Source: Gibbula magus (taxonomy: Eukaryota; Mollusca; Gastropoda; Trochida; Trochidae). From it: a DNA stretch of 64,000 nt. This document shows, in pieces, positions 23,901 through 37,086 of this stretch. The number at the start of each line of letters is the position of its first letter. Within the stretch, counting starts at the first letter, position 1. The DNA lies in contig OW388302.1 in assembly GCA_936450465.1 (NCBI GenBank), positions 61,247,387 to 61,311,386 on the forward strand, in the 5' to 3' direction. The notes beneath the pieces were generated by a model. It was not told where the DNA came from. It ran no database searches and saw nothing but the letters and a program-made list of their open reading frames with translations. A program made the position numbers and the translations under genes.

Positions 23901-26290
23901 CCGACAGAACGGCCCCTTTAACTAAGTGCGCCCAGGAACACAAGTGAATACTCAGAGAACTGAGACTGAACAAGTATCGAGCATCTTTGAGCATCTTTGA
24001 GTAGCTGGATATTTGCTCTGTAAAAATGTCAATTGTATGTGTGTATGGTTTAGATAGACCTTCTTAGCTGACTCAATGTCTGATATCATGATCTGTTTTA
24101 TGTATTGAAAGAAAGTCAAAGTGAAAGTTTAATTGGACATAAGGATCAATTGTCAAAAAATAAATAATAAATAATAGGATATGTAAACTAGTTTTTTTAC
24201 TTTTGAGTTCATTTGATGAAATAATCACTTGTCCATGTTTACAAGTAATAACAGTAAAACGTGATTACCTTGTTACTGAATTTGAAACCACTGGTGAAAT
24301 ACTGATTAATTAATACATAATGTATAAGTGAATACATAACCTGATATCTACGCTCATAGTACCTGCATATGCAGTTTATTCTCGTGAGACAGTATTGCAT
24401 CAAGAAACTGTCGACACAACACGGGCTGGTGTCTCAAGAAATTCACTTCAATATGTCACAACAAGTCAGATTTAGAAATTAAAAGAATTAAAATAGTATC
24501 TGACAGCTAACAAAAGCCGTTTTAATTTTTGACAATGAGCTTGAGAAATATCAATAATCTGCTATCCTTCTATATATGAATAGAAATAGATACAAACATT
24601 TCCTCCCAGGAGATCGAAGGCTTTTTAAAACTCTAAAATGAACGAAAGAACATTTATATTTACATTGAGTGATTCGAATTCTGATCCAAATGAGATTTAG
24701 GTGTATCTTATTTCCTTGTATTTGGGATTTCAATATTATATTGTGCTTTATCACTTGCATCATATGCAGAGCGTATTCCAACCCCTTATATCAATAGAAA
24801 TCGTGAAACGTTTTGCCCCAAATCAAAGTAGTTTACTTAAGACATTACCTGTTCAAACAGTCAACTTAAGAAATTAGATGTTAAACTCTCCCTGGTACAT
24901 AACATTTGGCTTGTTAACACATAAACAATAATTAAACAATATATTTCCCTCCCTTGGAATGAAATGGTTAAGTAAAATTGACATAAGAAGATCAAAGGCT
25001 TTGTTAAAATCTTATGATATTGATATTCTTAAAGTTAAGTTTTCTTATCAGGGGCATTTAAGTCTTGTTGACATCACATTGAGAGAAGACAGCACGTTGA
25101 ACATTTGAGAGTCAGTGGGTATATACTGAGTTCATGAAGCTTTTGTTAAATTCATCATGACCATGTATGACTTGTCTTTGCAAGGCTTGTTTATATCAGA
25201 CAGATAGATTCACTTCGTAGAATGGTCATGAGGCCAACAGTATAAATCATTTACACACACTTCCAGGTATGTTTAATGTACCTTACGTCGTCTTAACATG
25301 GACACTTGTATGACTTGATTGTACACTGATTTGTTTATATCTGACCTCAGCAAACTGAGTTTCATAAGTCCAAAAATCAGCTCAACATAATCTTGACGTT
25401 GTTTAAAAAACTTCACTCTCCAAAGTATGTCAGATTCAAGTTGTTGAAGTTTAGCCGGGACCATCTTTCCAATTGGACTAATGTAATCTAAATATAATAA
25501 TGATGAAGAGTGGGGGAGGGGGCTACCAACATGACCCCTGTCATGTTTGAAATGTTGTAAATGTGTACAGAATGAGGCACATTTATTGATTTTCACACAG
25601 AATATGTCTCATATGTTGATGGTCAGTTGTTCTTGACTGATGAATAAAGGCCGACACTATTCATTTTTAGAGTACGACGTCGACAACTCAAGATATTTGT
25701 AATTTGAAATCATACATATGATAAAACAAACTAAGGTGTATACTTTCTTTTGCCAGGCAGTTTATGACTAATTTCAAGAATAAAATATGAAAGCACACTT
25801 CTGGACCTTGCAGAAGGTAACTCCCGTTTGAATAAAGGGGAAGTGTCATTTATGATTAGGTTTAACTCATTGGCTATACGTTAATTATATCTAAACATAT
25901 TTCATGCAAAATATGTCCTCCCGTTTTCTGCAATAGAATGCAGACGTTTTAGCAAAGGAAAGTAGATATTGAAAGTATATTTCTTCAGATATATAAACAA
26001 TTTAAAAAACACAACTGAAAATCCTAGATATATGCGCCCAACTATCGAGGGTGATAAACACATACAGCTGCATACCAGAAAGTTTGTTCACCTTCGTGTG
26101 TATTTCAGTGCAAGTGTCATGTTATTTGTGTCTTATAAATAGACCGATCACTGCATGTTTGCATTGTATGAAAACAGTTGAGCGTTCCATAACATAATCT
26201 GATTCGATGCCTCATAGTAAGCAGTTACAGTTTCGGAAACTCTTTGAAGTGACCAGGTGTAAAATTACATGTTTTATCTTCTTCTCTGGA
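23901..26290. repeat. Spacer block R, copy 3
   Basis: Copy of 3395-5830. The candidate minus-strand exon is open (about 25490-25273, ending MLRRRKVH and a stop). No MITE in this copy. The stretch 26291-26744 shows no gene. Confidence 0.6.
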
Positions 26291-26744
26291 TCAACTGTGT
26301 AGACATACATCATTATATTACACTTATTAAATATATTTGTGATGAAATTGTTCTCATTTAGTCGATATTTTTAATTGAAAATTTGAATTTTCCAAATTTG
26401 ACCCCTTCTGTGTTTTTCGTTATACAAAATATAAAAAAAACTGATGTGACGATCACAGGATACTCTGAGATGATTCTCGTACACATTGGCATAGCATGGA
26501 CCGTTGTCATTGTATTTGACGTAACTTCATTTGCTTTATAATGAATGTCAATGTACATGACATTTGCACTAAGATACATATGTAGGTGAACAAACTTACG
26601 GTTTACAGCTGTATATGTGCATCGCATCTTTAATGTATTTTGAAGTGCAAATGCATGAAGTAAACTAAGAAAATTTCAAGCTGGTCTTTCATGCGGAAAT
26701 TAAATAGCTCAGAGCAACCGCCTCAACATTATCTAAAGCTTTCA

Positions 26745-26869
26745 TGATTTCGTGTGACTGTTCCAACTAAACAGGCTAACAAACTGCCGTCTGTTTTAGC
26801 TATGGGTAGAATCAACCGATTTTGTGTGTAGAGGCACAGGGCTACGAGGAAAACGAATGATATATGCAT
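26745..26869 (-). pseudogene. Decayed exon 1 copy (relic 2)
   Basis: ATG at 26869-26867, then MHISFVFLVALCLYTQ-like text and IAKTDGSL, followed by the same internal deletion seen in relic 1. Relics 1, 2 and 3 therefore come from one already damaged ancestor copied with the spacer. A MITE lies directly upstream. Confidence 0.65.
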
Positions 26870-26871
26870 CC

Positions 26872-27235
26872 TTCAAAGGGGCAGTAGCACGTTTTTTGTC
26901 AATTTAGTTTTTTCAAATTTCCCATTTATGATGATAGTTTATATCATTTATATTAACTTAAGAGGGTAAAACATCTTATTACACAAACCATTTATCCGTA
27001 GTGGTAATAATGGTGTTGCGTATAAAGCAAAAATTGCATGGCGGCCATTTTAATGTGAACACATTTAATTATTTTGCATTTCAAAAACGATTCCTATGGG
27101 TTTACCAAACCACATACACTCATTTTTTAACTTGATTTTCTGAAGAGAGAAGGGTGTCGTACTATTTGTGACATTATTTTTCAAATACATTTCATCAACT
27201 TATTTGTCGTGAAAAACGAGCTACTGCCCCTTTAA
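26872..27235. mobile_element. MITE family TTAA-AGGGGCAG, copy 4
   Basis: The left end reads TTCA-AAGGGGCAGTAGCACG, where the TTAA has one substitution. The right end is GCTACTGCCCC-TTTAAGGG. Same position relative to the exon 1 relic as copies 1 and 5, so it is a duplicate of the same insertion. Confidence 0.75.
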
Positions 27236-27309
27236 GGGTTTCGTAAATCTGCACTGTGATGGTACTCCAGATCCTGTTATTAAGTGGTCTGTTGTCTGAG
27301 AAATCATAG

Positions 27310-28107
27310 ACGTTTATCAAGAAGGATTTTCTGTACATACAGGGTTCTTGATATTATTACATTTCTCAGAAATATCTAGTGTCATCGTGAATAGAGGACC
27401 TTATATGGATAACAACCTCTTCATACATGGTAAGCGACATTTCGACCCGAGTCTTGTGTCATTATCAATCAAAGGGAAAGACACAATAATGTGTGTTGAA
27501 ATGTTGCGTATCATGTACAAAGAAGATGTTGTCGATTAATCAGGTATTTAAGATGAAATTCCGGAAGACCTATTGTTTTGATTCTGATTTTCCTTTGAAT
27601 TTATTGTTAATGGTCATGTATTGTTACCATTTGTACACGTTTTTGTGTGTTGGATTCTGAAACAAGTATTTGACTGATTTTCATGAAATGTTCAGACACT
27701 ATGGTCATGGAACAAAATTCGTTCTGAACGGGTTTTATATTTCAATCCCCAAAAAGGGAGATGACCCAAAATATAAAAAAATCTTCAAAATTGGTTATCT
27801 CGAAAACCATAAGAGCTAATTTACCAAAAAGTAGGCCACAGCTGATGTTGATATATGTTGTAGTTATAAGGCAATTTGACCTCGAACTCGGTCTTTATTA
27901 AAAATGGCGTTTCTTTCTGTATCATGTTCGAAAGGAGGAAACTCTGAAATGTCTTCCCCCTTACTTGATTAACAATTCTACTTCAGGTCATTATCATACT
28001 TTTTTTTTTATTGTTGATGGAAAACCGACAGATAAAGACATGATTGACAGTATTATTTTCATTGAAATAAAATAAAACAACTTTGCAGTAATTACGGTAT
28101 TCCTGCT
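27310..28107. repeat. Spacer block Q, copy 3
   Basis: Copy of 6866-7722. On the minus strand an AATAAA at 28012-28007 lies about 96 bp after the stop of unit D and may be its poly-A signal. No gene in the block. Confidence 0.5.
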
Positions 28108-31100
28108 TTATTTTGAACAGACAACACATGACAGTTCCCAGTTATCTTTGTATGGAGGACAGGGTAGAGAGCCACAATGTGATTCGACAATATAGAGAAT
28201 CTGCCCGTCGTCATTATTTTTACTGCCTGGGACAGCTTCTGCATGTGAATCAACACAGATATACTCAGATGAAGCATATGCATGAGCACCACCGAGCAGA
28301 TAACCCCAGTACTCCAGAGTCCATCCTGGATAACATTGATTCCTTCCTGGAATCATCACACTGCTACTCCTGGAGCTCTCACAGACAACACAAGGCATGT
28401 CATCATCGTAAAGATGTTGGAAAGGATTTCCAGCATATCCTGATTGATATTCAGTGCCGTAGATGTGAGCTGTATCGCCATGATGAACTGTGGTGTGTGC
28501 TGCATAGATAGGATCTTCAGGTAAACACACTGTTGAGCCTCCTTTGTCGTCATACCGTGTTCCACCAGTGTACCCTATTAGTAAACACAAGAGAGTACTT
28601 CTCTGGTACTAAAGGCTCATGAAAGTTAAACTGTTGTTTACAGATTTCTTACTGACCTATAAGCAGAGTGCTGATAAGTTTGGCTTGAAAGTGTTCTTCC
28701 GTCAGGGTAATAAGTAGAGAATAACGAACTCGGTACGAATGATTACATGAAATATAAACAAAATGATGTTCACTGTGACTGAACATCATTTTGACCAAAT
28801 CATATTTCCCAAATCACTCGTACCGAGTTCGTTATTCAATATCACCAATTGTATTTAGTTAATATAAACATTTACAAACGACAAACGTTTCGTTTTTTGA
28901 GACAGTAGTGAGGGATATTGATCAACTGATTTGTATTTACGCTCGTGTTGCACCAAACTTGATCCAACACTTCACAAAATAGTTCTTTTACACAACAACG
29001 AGAAACTTATATTATTAGTTTGTTCGGATTATCCATAACATAGTTTGATATATATTGCACATTAATGTTACAGATACATTTATAATAAACCTCAAATTAT
29101 TTCTTGAACACATCTTTAAGCCTTACTGCAGTACCCTAGTATGAATGACTGATGTATGCGAGTGACTGATACCATAGAGTTGAAACGATATATGAAAAAA
29201 CAAACTGTCTATGTTTTAAACGTCAACAGGTAAAGGTAGAAATACCCAAAAAAGAAAATCTACAACGAATGGATAGAATCAGACAAAGAGGGTCAACCAA
29301 TCTTAAGTTTGACAAACATTTCATCTCAGGAATGTTGGTTCAGTTATCGTCCTGTCGACCATAGATCGTGTACCAAGAACAATAACTCTAATCAGACGTT
29401 TATTGACTGTGAAGTCAATGGAGATGATGTAAACACTTGCAACGACACTTTGGACCCATGAATTGTGTAGCCAGCAAATATGGAAAGTAATGGATGCTGA
29501 ATGTAGATACTGCGTGTAAAGGGACGCCCTGGTGAAGGATTCCTTCTGTAGATTCCTCGCCACAAGGTCTGTGGACAGCCCGCATATGCGCGTGGTCTGA
29601 ACCAGTTTAGCGTAGACAGAACCCAGTCAAATAGCTGACCAATCACATCATAGTTTTTAAACGGCCACCATGTAGGTAATTGTTTTCAAATTATTGTTTT
29701 AATTTTTGTTCACAAATGTTTAGTGATTCCTTTCCCTTGAAGTGTCATGGATACGGTGTGTAAATAAGACAATAAATATTGAGAGCTCTTTGGTAAGGGC
29801 ATTTGTAACTATTCATCAGGTATTGAGGGAATCTTAGCTTACTATTCATCCAAATGTTCATCTACGAGGTCAACTAGAACACGTCAATCATTCCCCTTTA
29901 TTAACCAAATCCTGAATCAAGACAAATTTTGCATTTGCCTATTCCCCTCTATTCTATTGTTACAATCAACTTAAATGCTAAAATCAAAAGTACATTATTC
30001 TAATTCAATACTAATGTTACCTTTATAGACTACAGTACTGTCAGCTGGACAAGACGTTCTGCCCCATCTTGTGAACGCGGAGCCACCTGGAATTTGCATT
30101 TATACTCATGTACTCATGTACCCATAATTAGTACTTTAATTAGCTTAAACGAATTCCTGCTTGTAAACTTGTGACTATGTTTTGAACTGAAGTTTATAAA
30201 TTGGAAACAAAATTAGAAAAATGTTTTACAATATTTTCAATACATAATTACAAATCATTTCCAAAATATTTTTCAGAATTAACGAAAACCTGAAAAAAAT
30301 GAAAATGCTAAAATCGTGTTTCAATCCAAATCCTTTAGACACTTACAGTCTAATAATAAAACAAACAGCACTTTTAAAAAGGCAATACTTACTTCACTTA
30401 GCTATAACAAATTTAAACGTTTTGATTGATCACAAAATTAAAGAAACCGTTTGTTGAAGTTCCAGAAGTTCTGTTGTGCAGAGACTGAAGATGAAACACG
30501 TCCTGTTTGAGATGTCCCACATCAAGGTGTAGACTTGACAGTTCAGATGAAGATGCCGAGGTGTTGGAGCTTGGAGTGTTGCAGGAACACTGGTCTAACT
30601 TGGTTTCCAGGACAGCAATCTTCAGTTGAGCAGACTTCAGTTCATCTAGGTTAAAACATAAGTTGTCAAAGCTACATCTATTCATTGTAAACAGAGGGAC
30701 GGGATAGCGCAATAGTTAGCGCATTCGGCTTCGGATCAAGAGGTACGCAGTCAGGTTTGGGTCCAATGTTACAATGAATTTCAACGTAGTACCACCCATG
30801 GTTCGCTAGTTCCGGTCGATGCTCGCAGGTTTCACCACAAAGCATATCCATATGGCGTTGCGGGCTTTCTCCCTGCCATAATACTAGCAGCCGCGATATA
30901 AGTGAAATACTTTTGAAAGCGGCTTTAAAACCCCAACTCACCTCACCTCACCTCACCTCATTGTAAACAGAACAATTATGTTTGATTAGATCAACTAAAA
31001 AGTATACTGTACTGATTGATTCACCCCAAAAGTTAAAAAAAGTCTAAAACAATAAAGTGTTTATTACACATCGAGGTTATGCAATAAACACTTTCTATAT

Positions 31101-31213
31101 AAATCCTTTATCAATTAAAGTCAATGAAACACTAGGTTTCGCTAATAGCATTTTGTTTGGGAAATAGGGAAACTGCTTAAAGTAGCATCAAAGGTTGTCG
31201 CTTTCATTTATCA

Positions 31214-31299
<86 letters not shown>

Positions 31300-31965
31300 A
31301 TGTTGAAGTTATAATATATAATTTTGAAGTTTAAAATCAGTAGTTCATGGTGTAGCATGTCGCTACAATGTTGTTTTATGCTCATGCAATATAGCACTAT
31401 TGCAATTTGATTCAGTGACTTTCAATTTCAAATCCTGAAGTACAAGTGTTGCAGATCCTTTGTGTGAAATTTACAGTAAAGTATAAGTGCACTGATCACA
31501 CAGCATGTTTCCATACGTATACATCGAACATCTAAGATTTTTTATGTATTCTGAAGTGGAAATGCATTAAGTTAACAACGTACGTGTCTGAAGGGTCTTA
31601 CTTACTGTAAATAAAGTTCATTGAGATACCTAAATGCAACGACATTAATTAATCAGTTAATTAAACTTCAAGATTCCAAATGTAAATATGTTTCCTGCTG
31701 GAAATATACTCGAGCAATGATAAGACCAATTTATAATTTTGTAATAAATTTGAATAAATATCTCACCGGTAGATTTGACTAATCTTGCTTCTAATTTCGT
31801 AACTACTGCCGTAGATGCCTTGTTCTCGAGTGACTGTTCCAACAGAGCGATGTGACTCAACAGACTAGAAACATCCAAACTACCGTCGGTTTTAGCTATG
31901 GGTAGAATCAACCCGTTTATTGTGTAGAGACACAATGCTGCGAGGAGAACGAATGCTGTATCCAT
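28108..31965 (-). CDS. Unit D: secreted coiled-coil protein with short-chain collagen C4-like C-terminal domain, 309 aa
   Basis: Exons (minus strand): 31965-31767, 30645-30448, 30086-30021 and 28574-28108; joined 930 nt, all phase 1. Signal peptide MDTAFVLLAALCLYTING, then LILPIAKTDGSLDVSSLLSH. The exon 1 coiled coil is shorter than in F and G (ENKASTAVVTKLEARL) and exon 1 is not split. Exon 2 is consensus with a weak donor (GTTTCT). Exon 3 reads GGSAFTRWGRTSCP with Thr to Ala. The terminal exon is two codons shorter than in the other units, because GGS(S)S before the first Cys is reduced to GGSTVC. It keeps all the Cys residues and ends ELSCVVCSK. Intron 1 holds a SINE and a long AT tract. 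Intron 3 holds a foldback and is not alignable by eye to intron 3 of B and C. Confidence 0.83.
28719..28837. repeat. Foldback element in intron 3 of unit D
   Basis: The outer arms are GAATAACGAACTCGGTACGA and its inverse TCGTACCGAGTTCGTTATTC. A second inner pair, AAAATGATGTTCA and TGAACATCATTTT, surrounds a tiny loop. The remaining intron, to 30020, has no recognised gene; the open frames at 29321-29646 resemble nothing known. Confidence 0.6.
30682..30970 (+). mobile_element. SINE with 13-bp target duplication in intron 1 of unit D
   Basis: A tRNA-like head has TAGCGCAATAGTTAGCGCA as A box and GGTTTGGGTCC as a B box with one change. The 3' end is a CTCAC repeat tail. TCATTGTAAACAG occurs exactly at both ends (30682-30694 and 30958-30970). 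The perfect duplication suggests a recent insertion. The head and body differ from the SINE in unit A. Confidence 0.8.
31217..31301. repeat. (AT)n microsatellite in intron 1 of unit D
   Basis: A nearly pure AT dinucleotide run of about 80 bases with one interruption (ATACATAT). The long Tyr-Ile frame across it is an artefact. Confidence 0.95.
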
Positions 31966-32382
31966 CCTTTACGTCTTTCGGAATTCTGCTTTGTGACAGC
32001 TATCCAGAAGCTGAGGTAAAGTGGTTTGTTGTCTGAGAAATTACAGATGTTTATCATGAAGGATTGGCTGTAAATACAGTGTCTTAGTAGTAACTGAAAT
32101 AAATGTAGTTTAAGTCTGAGAAATCACCGATGTTTATCATGAAGGACTGAATGTACATGCAGTGTCCTTGGCATATTACAACATTACAGCATTTCTCAGA
32201 ATCATCTAATCGCACCGTTCCAAAACTGATTTAACGTATCTTAAAGATGTTTGTTCCAGTTGTGTATATTATATAAGATGTATATATATTATTCAGTTCA
32301 GCCTACACAAATATCATGAAACCCGATTCCCATATGTTGCCACATCTATTTAACATGGTCAATCCCTACAGATGCAACATAT
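31966..32382 (-). promoter_or_regulatory. 5' flank of unit D with doubled upstream motif
   Basis: GTCTGAGAAATTACAGATG at about 32032 and GTCTGAGAAATCACCGATG at about 32114 repeat the arrangement of B and C. TATA-like box lost (CACTTTACCTC on the minus strand). A truncated foldback follows at 32383-32505. Confidence 0.35.
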
Positions 32383-32510
32383 ATAGAGATTATTACCCGA
32401 GGAAGTCTGTCATATGACTTTACGAAACGAGTGTGAATGTTTGTAATGCCAGAGCGAGAGCGAGGGTTATACATAAATTTGCACAAGATCGAGTGGAATA
32501 ATGTCTCGGT

Positions 32511-33550
32511 TATTTTCAACCATATGGGTAATAAAATGACCTATGTATTAGTTAAGCAACACATTATTTTGAAAATGACTTGTATATTATACGGGTATAT
32601 CTTTGAAATATCACCATCCATAATTGTGTCTTTCCTGACACAATGTTTGATAGCATAAGCCTATTTATGTATTATTAGGGACAGTTTCAGTGATGATGTA
32701 ACTGAAGTTTTACCTTACATGAGTATACCTTTCCTGCTAAGCTTGCGCTATTAAGGTTAGGTTTAACAGATCTAGATTAATGATTTTTTACTTATTTTTC
32801 ATTGCCCAACCCTTCCCCCTGAAGCATATCTTATCATAGATCACACAGAATAAAAAGGGATGCTACCTGATATAGGTGGCGCTCGAGCCACGTGACGTCG
32901 GTAACGCCATCATTCCCTATTTTGTTGAGTGAGCATACGGTCACGCGTGTGTTCTCTCTTGACTTTACGTTGTGTTTCTCTGATAAATAAATGAAGGTTT
33001 ACCTTTGTTTGTTATATTTCCTCATCATGCAGCTGAACTAATTCTTGCTAATTACTCGGCTTTTTGGTCGGAGTTTGGTTGGGTATTGGGACATGTTTGT
33101 CTAGTCATTCTGTATGGCTGGGCATGGGTTGCATGTGCTAGGCGGACTAGTCGTGACTGGTGTCAACTGCTTGTCTGCCAACCAGGCGTTTACACAAATA
33201 TGCTACTAATACATGATTAAAACACACTCAAATTAAAATATATTAATAAAGGTAATATTTTGATGAATTCATATTTCTCAACTTAATAAAGACAAGCGTA
33301 CATTTGTTGAAAAATAAAAACAATGAGAACTGAAGCCATACATCGGCGCTGCGAGTGGGGAAAAGTTGCTACGGCATAACAGCAAATTGTTTATTAGTTT
33401 TATGACACGCTATGTGTTAGTATGTGAACTTTCTATCAGTGTATATTTTTTTTTATTAAAAGCTTGTATAATGAGGTAAAATATAGCGTGTTTTCATTTC
33501 ACTTAATGCACAAAATCCAATATGGCGGATTTTGCCGACAGAACGGCCCC
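32511..33550. repeat. Spacer block S, copy 3
   Basis: Third copy of 12237-13440, more divergent and with a small insertion near 32955-33000. No supported gene. Confidence 0.5.
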
Positions 33551-34986
33551 TTTAACTAAGTGCGCCCAGTAACACAAGTGAATACTCAGAGAACTGAGAC
33601 TGAACAAGTATCGAGCATCTTTAAGCATCTTTGAGTAGCTGGATATTTGCTCTGTAAAAATGTCAATTGTATGTGTGTATGGTTTAGATAGACCTTCTTA
33701 GCTGACTCAATGTCTGATATCAAAATCTGTTCTATGTATTGAGAGAAAGTCAAAGTGAAAGTTTTTTTGGACATTAGGTGATCAATTGTCAAAAAATAAA
33801 TAATAAATAATAGGATATTTAAATTAGTGTTTTTACTTTTGAGTTCATTTGATGAAATAATCACTTGTCCTTGTTTACAAGTAATAACAGTAAAACGTGA
33901 TTACCTTGTTACTGAATTTGAAACAACTGGTGAAATACTGATTAATTAAATACATAATGTATAAGCGAATACATATCCTGATATCTACGCTCATAGTACA
34001 ATAGATACAAACATTTTCCTCCCAGGAGATTGGATGCTTTTTAAAACTCTAAAATGAACGAAAGAACATTTATATTTACATTGAGTGATTCGAATTCCGA
34101 TCCCAATGGAATTCAGGTGTATATTATTTCCTTGTATTTGCGATTTCAATATTATAATGTGCTTTATCACTTGAATCATATGCAAGAGCGTATTCCAACC
34201 CCTTATATCAATAGAAATCGCGAAACGTTCTGCCCCAAATCAAAGTAGTTTACTGAGGACATTATCTGTTCAAACAGTCAACTTAAGAAATTAGATGTTA
34301 AACTCTCCCTGGTACATAACGTATGGCTTGTTAACACATAAACAATAAATAAACAGTATATTTCCCTCCCTTGGAATGAAATGGTTAGATAAAATTGACA
34401 TAAGAACATCAAAGGCTTTGTTAAAATCTTATGATATTTTTATTCTGCAAGTTAGATTTTCTTATCAGGGACATTTAAGCCTTGTTGACATGACATTGGG
34501 AGAAGACAGCTTGTTGAACATATGAGAGTCAGTGGGTTCACATTGAGAGAAGACATCTCGTTGAACATTTGAGAGTCAGTGGGTATATAATGAGTTCCTG
34601 AAGCTTTTATTAAATTTATCATGACCATGTATGACTTGTCTTTGCAAAACTTGTTTATATCAGACAGATAGATTCACTTCGTAAAATGCTCTTGAGGCCA
34701 ACAGTATAAATCATTTACACAAACTTCCATGGATGTTTTAATGTTCCATACGTCGTCTTAACATGGCGACTTGTATGACTTGAATTGATTGTACAATGAT
34801 TTGTTTATATCTGACCCCAGCAAACTGAGTTTCATAAGTCTAAAAATCAGCTCAACGTAATCTTGACGTTTTTTGAAAAACTTCACTCTCCAAAGTATGT
34901 CAGACTCAAGTTGTTGAAGTTCAATCGGGACCATCTTTCCAATTAGACTACTGTGATCTAAAAATATAATAATGATTAAGAATGGG

Positions 34987-35023
<37 letters not shown>

Positions 35024-35767
35024 GGGGGGACACAAACATGACCCCTGTCATGTTTAAAATGTTGGCACATTTATTTATTTTCACACAGAATATGTCTCAT
35101 ATGTTGATGGTCAGTTGTTCTTGACTGATGACTAAAGGCCGACTATTCATTTCTAGAGTACGACGTCAACAACTCAAGATATTTGTCATATTTTATCATA
35201 TTAAATCATATTTTTATAAAAGCAACTAAGGTATAAACTTTCTTTTGCCAGGACGTTTATGATTAAACTCTAGAATAAGATATGTAAACATTCTTTCTGG
35301 TCCTTGCATTAACTCCCGTTTGAATAAAGGGGAAGTGTCATTTATGATAGGTTTAACTCATTGGCTATACGTTAATTATATCTAAACATATTTCATGCAA
35401 AATATGTCCTCCTGTTTTCTGCAATAGAATGCAGACGTTTTAGCAAAGGTAAGTAGATATTGAAAGTATATTTCTTCAGATATATAAACAACTTTAAAAA
35501 CCCAACTGAAAATCCTAGATAGATGCGCCCAACTATAGAGGGTGATAAACACATACAGCTGCATACCAGAAAGGTTTGTTCACCTAGGTGTGTATTTCAG
35601 TGCAATTGTCATGTTATTTGTGTCTTAAAAAATAGACCGATCACTTTGCATTTTTACATTGTATGAAAACAGTTGAGCGTTCGATAACATAATCTGATTT
35701 GATGCCTCATAGTAAAAAGTTACAGTTTTGGCAACTCTTTGAAGTGACCAGGGGTAAGTCTTTTCAA
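33551..35767. repeat. Spacer block R, copy 4
   Basis: Fourth copy of 3395-5830. It contains a tandem duplication near 34495-34580 (GAGAGTCAGTGGGT twice) and a long poly-G at 34987-35022. The candidate exon is altered at its end by a short insertion near 34781. Confidence 0.55.
34987..35022. repeat. Poly-G tract
   Basis: About 35 consecutive G residues in the spacer between D and E, where the sister blocks have GGGGGAGGGGG. A second run of about 20 G lies at 38167-38187 in intron 3 of E, and a poly-C run at 47674-47691 in intron 1 of F. Lengths may be inexact in the assembly. Confidence 0.85.
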
Positions 35768-35855
35768 AACTGCCGTCTGTTTTAGCTATGGGTAGAATCA
35801 ACCGTTTTTGTGTGTAGAGGCACAGGGCTACGAGGAAAACGAATGATATATGCAT
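35768..35855 (-). pseudogene. Decayed exon 1 copy (relic 3)
   Basis: ATG at 35855-35853 with MHISFVFLVALCLYTQKR and IAKTDGS, then an abrupt fusion to block R sequence. In relics 1 and 2 the exon runs a little further, so this copy has a larger deletion. A MITE lies directly upstream. Confidence 0.65.
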
Positions 35856-35858
35856 CCT

Positions 35859-36220
35859 TTAAAGGGGCAGTAGCACTCTTTTGTCAATTCTATATTTTCA
35901 AATTTCCCATTTATGATGATAGTTTATGTCATTTATATTAACTTAAGAGGGTCAAACATCTTATTACACAAACCATTTATCCGTAGTGGTAATAATGGTG
36001 TTGCGTATAAAGCAAAAATTGCATGGCGCCCATTTTAATGTGAACACATTTTATTATTTTGCATTTCAAAAACGATTCCTATGGGTTTACCAAACCACAT
36101 ACACTCATTTTTTAACTTGATTTTCTGAAGAGAGAAGGGTGTCGTACTATTGGTGACATTATTTTTCAAATACATTTCATCAACTTATTTGTCGTGAAAA
36201 ACGAGCTACTGCCCCTTTAA
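35859..36220. mobile_element. MITE family TTAA-AGGGGCAG, copy 5
   Basis: TTAA-AGGGGCAGTAGCAC at the left and GCTACTGCCCCT-TTAA at the right, with CCT before and GGGTTTCGG after, the same insertion point as copies 1 and 4. Confidence 0.78.
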
Positions 36221-36279
36221 GGGTTTCGGAAATCTGCACTGTGATGGTTCTCCAGATCCTGTTATTAAGTGGTTTGTAG

Positions 36280-37086
36280 TCTGAGAAATCATAGACGTTT
36301 ATCAAGAAGGATTTGCTGTACGTACAGTGTTCTTGATATTATTACATTTCTCAGTAATATCTAGTCTCATCGTGAACAGAGGACAGTATATGGATAACAA
36401 CCTCTTTATACTTGGTCTGCGACATTTCGACCCGAGTCTTGTGTCGTTATCAATCAAAGGGGAAGATACAATCATCTGTGTTGAAAAGTCGCGTATCATA
36501 TATAAAGAAGATGTTGTCGATTAAACAGGTCTTAAAGACGAAATTCTGGAAGGCCTATTGCTTTTATTCTGATTTTCCTTTGAATTTATTGTTACTGGTC
36601 ATGTATTGTTACCATTTGTACACGTTTTTTTGTGTCGAATTCTGAAACAAGTATTTGACCGATTTTCATGAAATGTTCAGAATCTATGGTCATGGAACTA
36701 AATTCGTTCTGAACAAGTTTTATAATTCAATCCCCAAAAAGGGAGATGACCCAAAATATAAAAAATCTTCAAAATTGGTTATCTCGAAAACCATAAGAGC
36801 TAATTTACCAAAAAGGTAGGACACATCTGATGTTGATATATTTTGTAGTTATAAAGCAATTTGACCTTGACCTCGGTCTTTATTAAAAATGGTGTTTCTT
36901 TCCACATCATGTTTCGAAAGGAGGAAACTCTGAAATGTCTTCCCCCTTACTTGATTAACAATTCTACTTAAGGTCATTGTCATAAAATTCATTGTTGATG
37001 GATAACCAACAGATAAAGACATGATTGACAGTATTTTCATTGAAAAAACAATAAAAGAACTTTGCAGTAATTAAGAAATTCCTGCA
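36280..37086. repeat. Spacer block Q, copy 4
   Basis: Fourth copy of 6866-7722. The short plus-strand frames (for example 36327-36524) recur in the other copies only through DNA similarity. No gene called. Confidence 0.5.

Noticed and set aside
28113..28511. 132-codon plus-strand open frame
   Set aside because: It lies antisense to the terminal exon of unit D, and its counterparts opposite the other exon 4 copies are broken; it is a shadow of a constrained exon.
29321..29646. Two overlapping minus-strand frames in intron 3 of D
   Set aside because: No similarity to the family or to known proteins, no splice context, and absent from the other units.
31188..31397. Tyr-Ile-rich open frame
   Set aside because: Product of the AT microsatellite.
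34987..35022. Poly-G as a G-quadruplex control element
   Set aside because: It is a simple slippage expansion of a short G-rich motif in sister blocks; no gene start or splice site lies near it.
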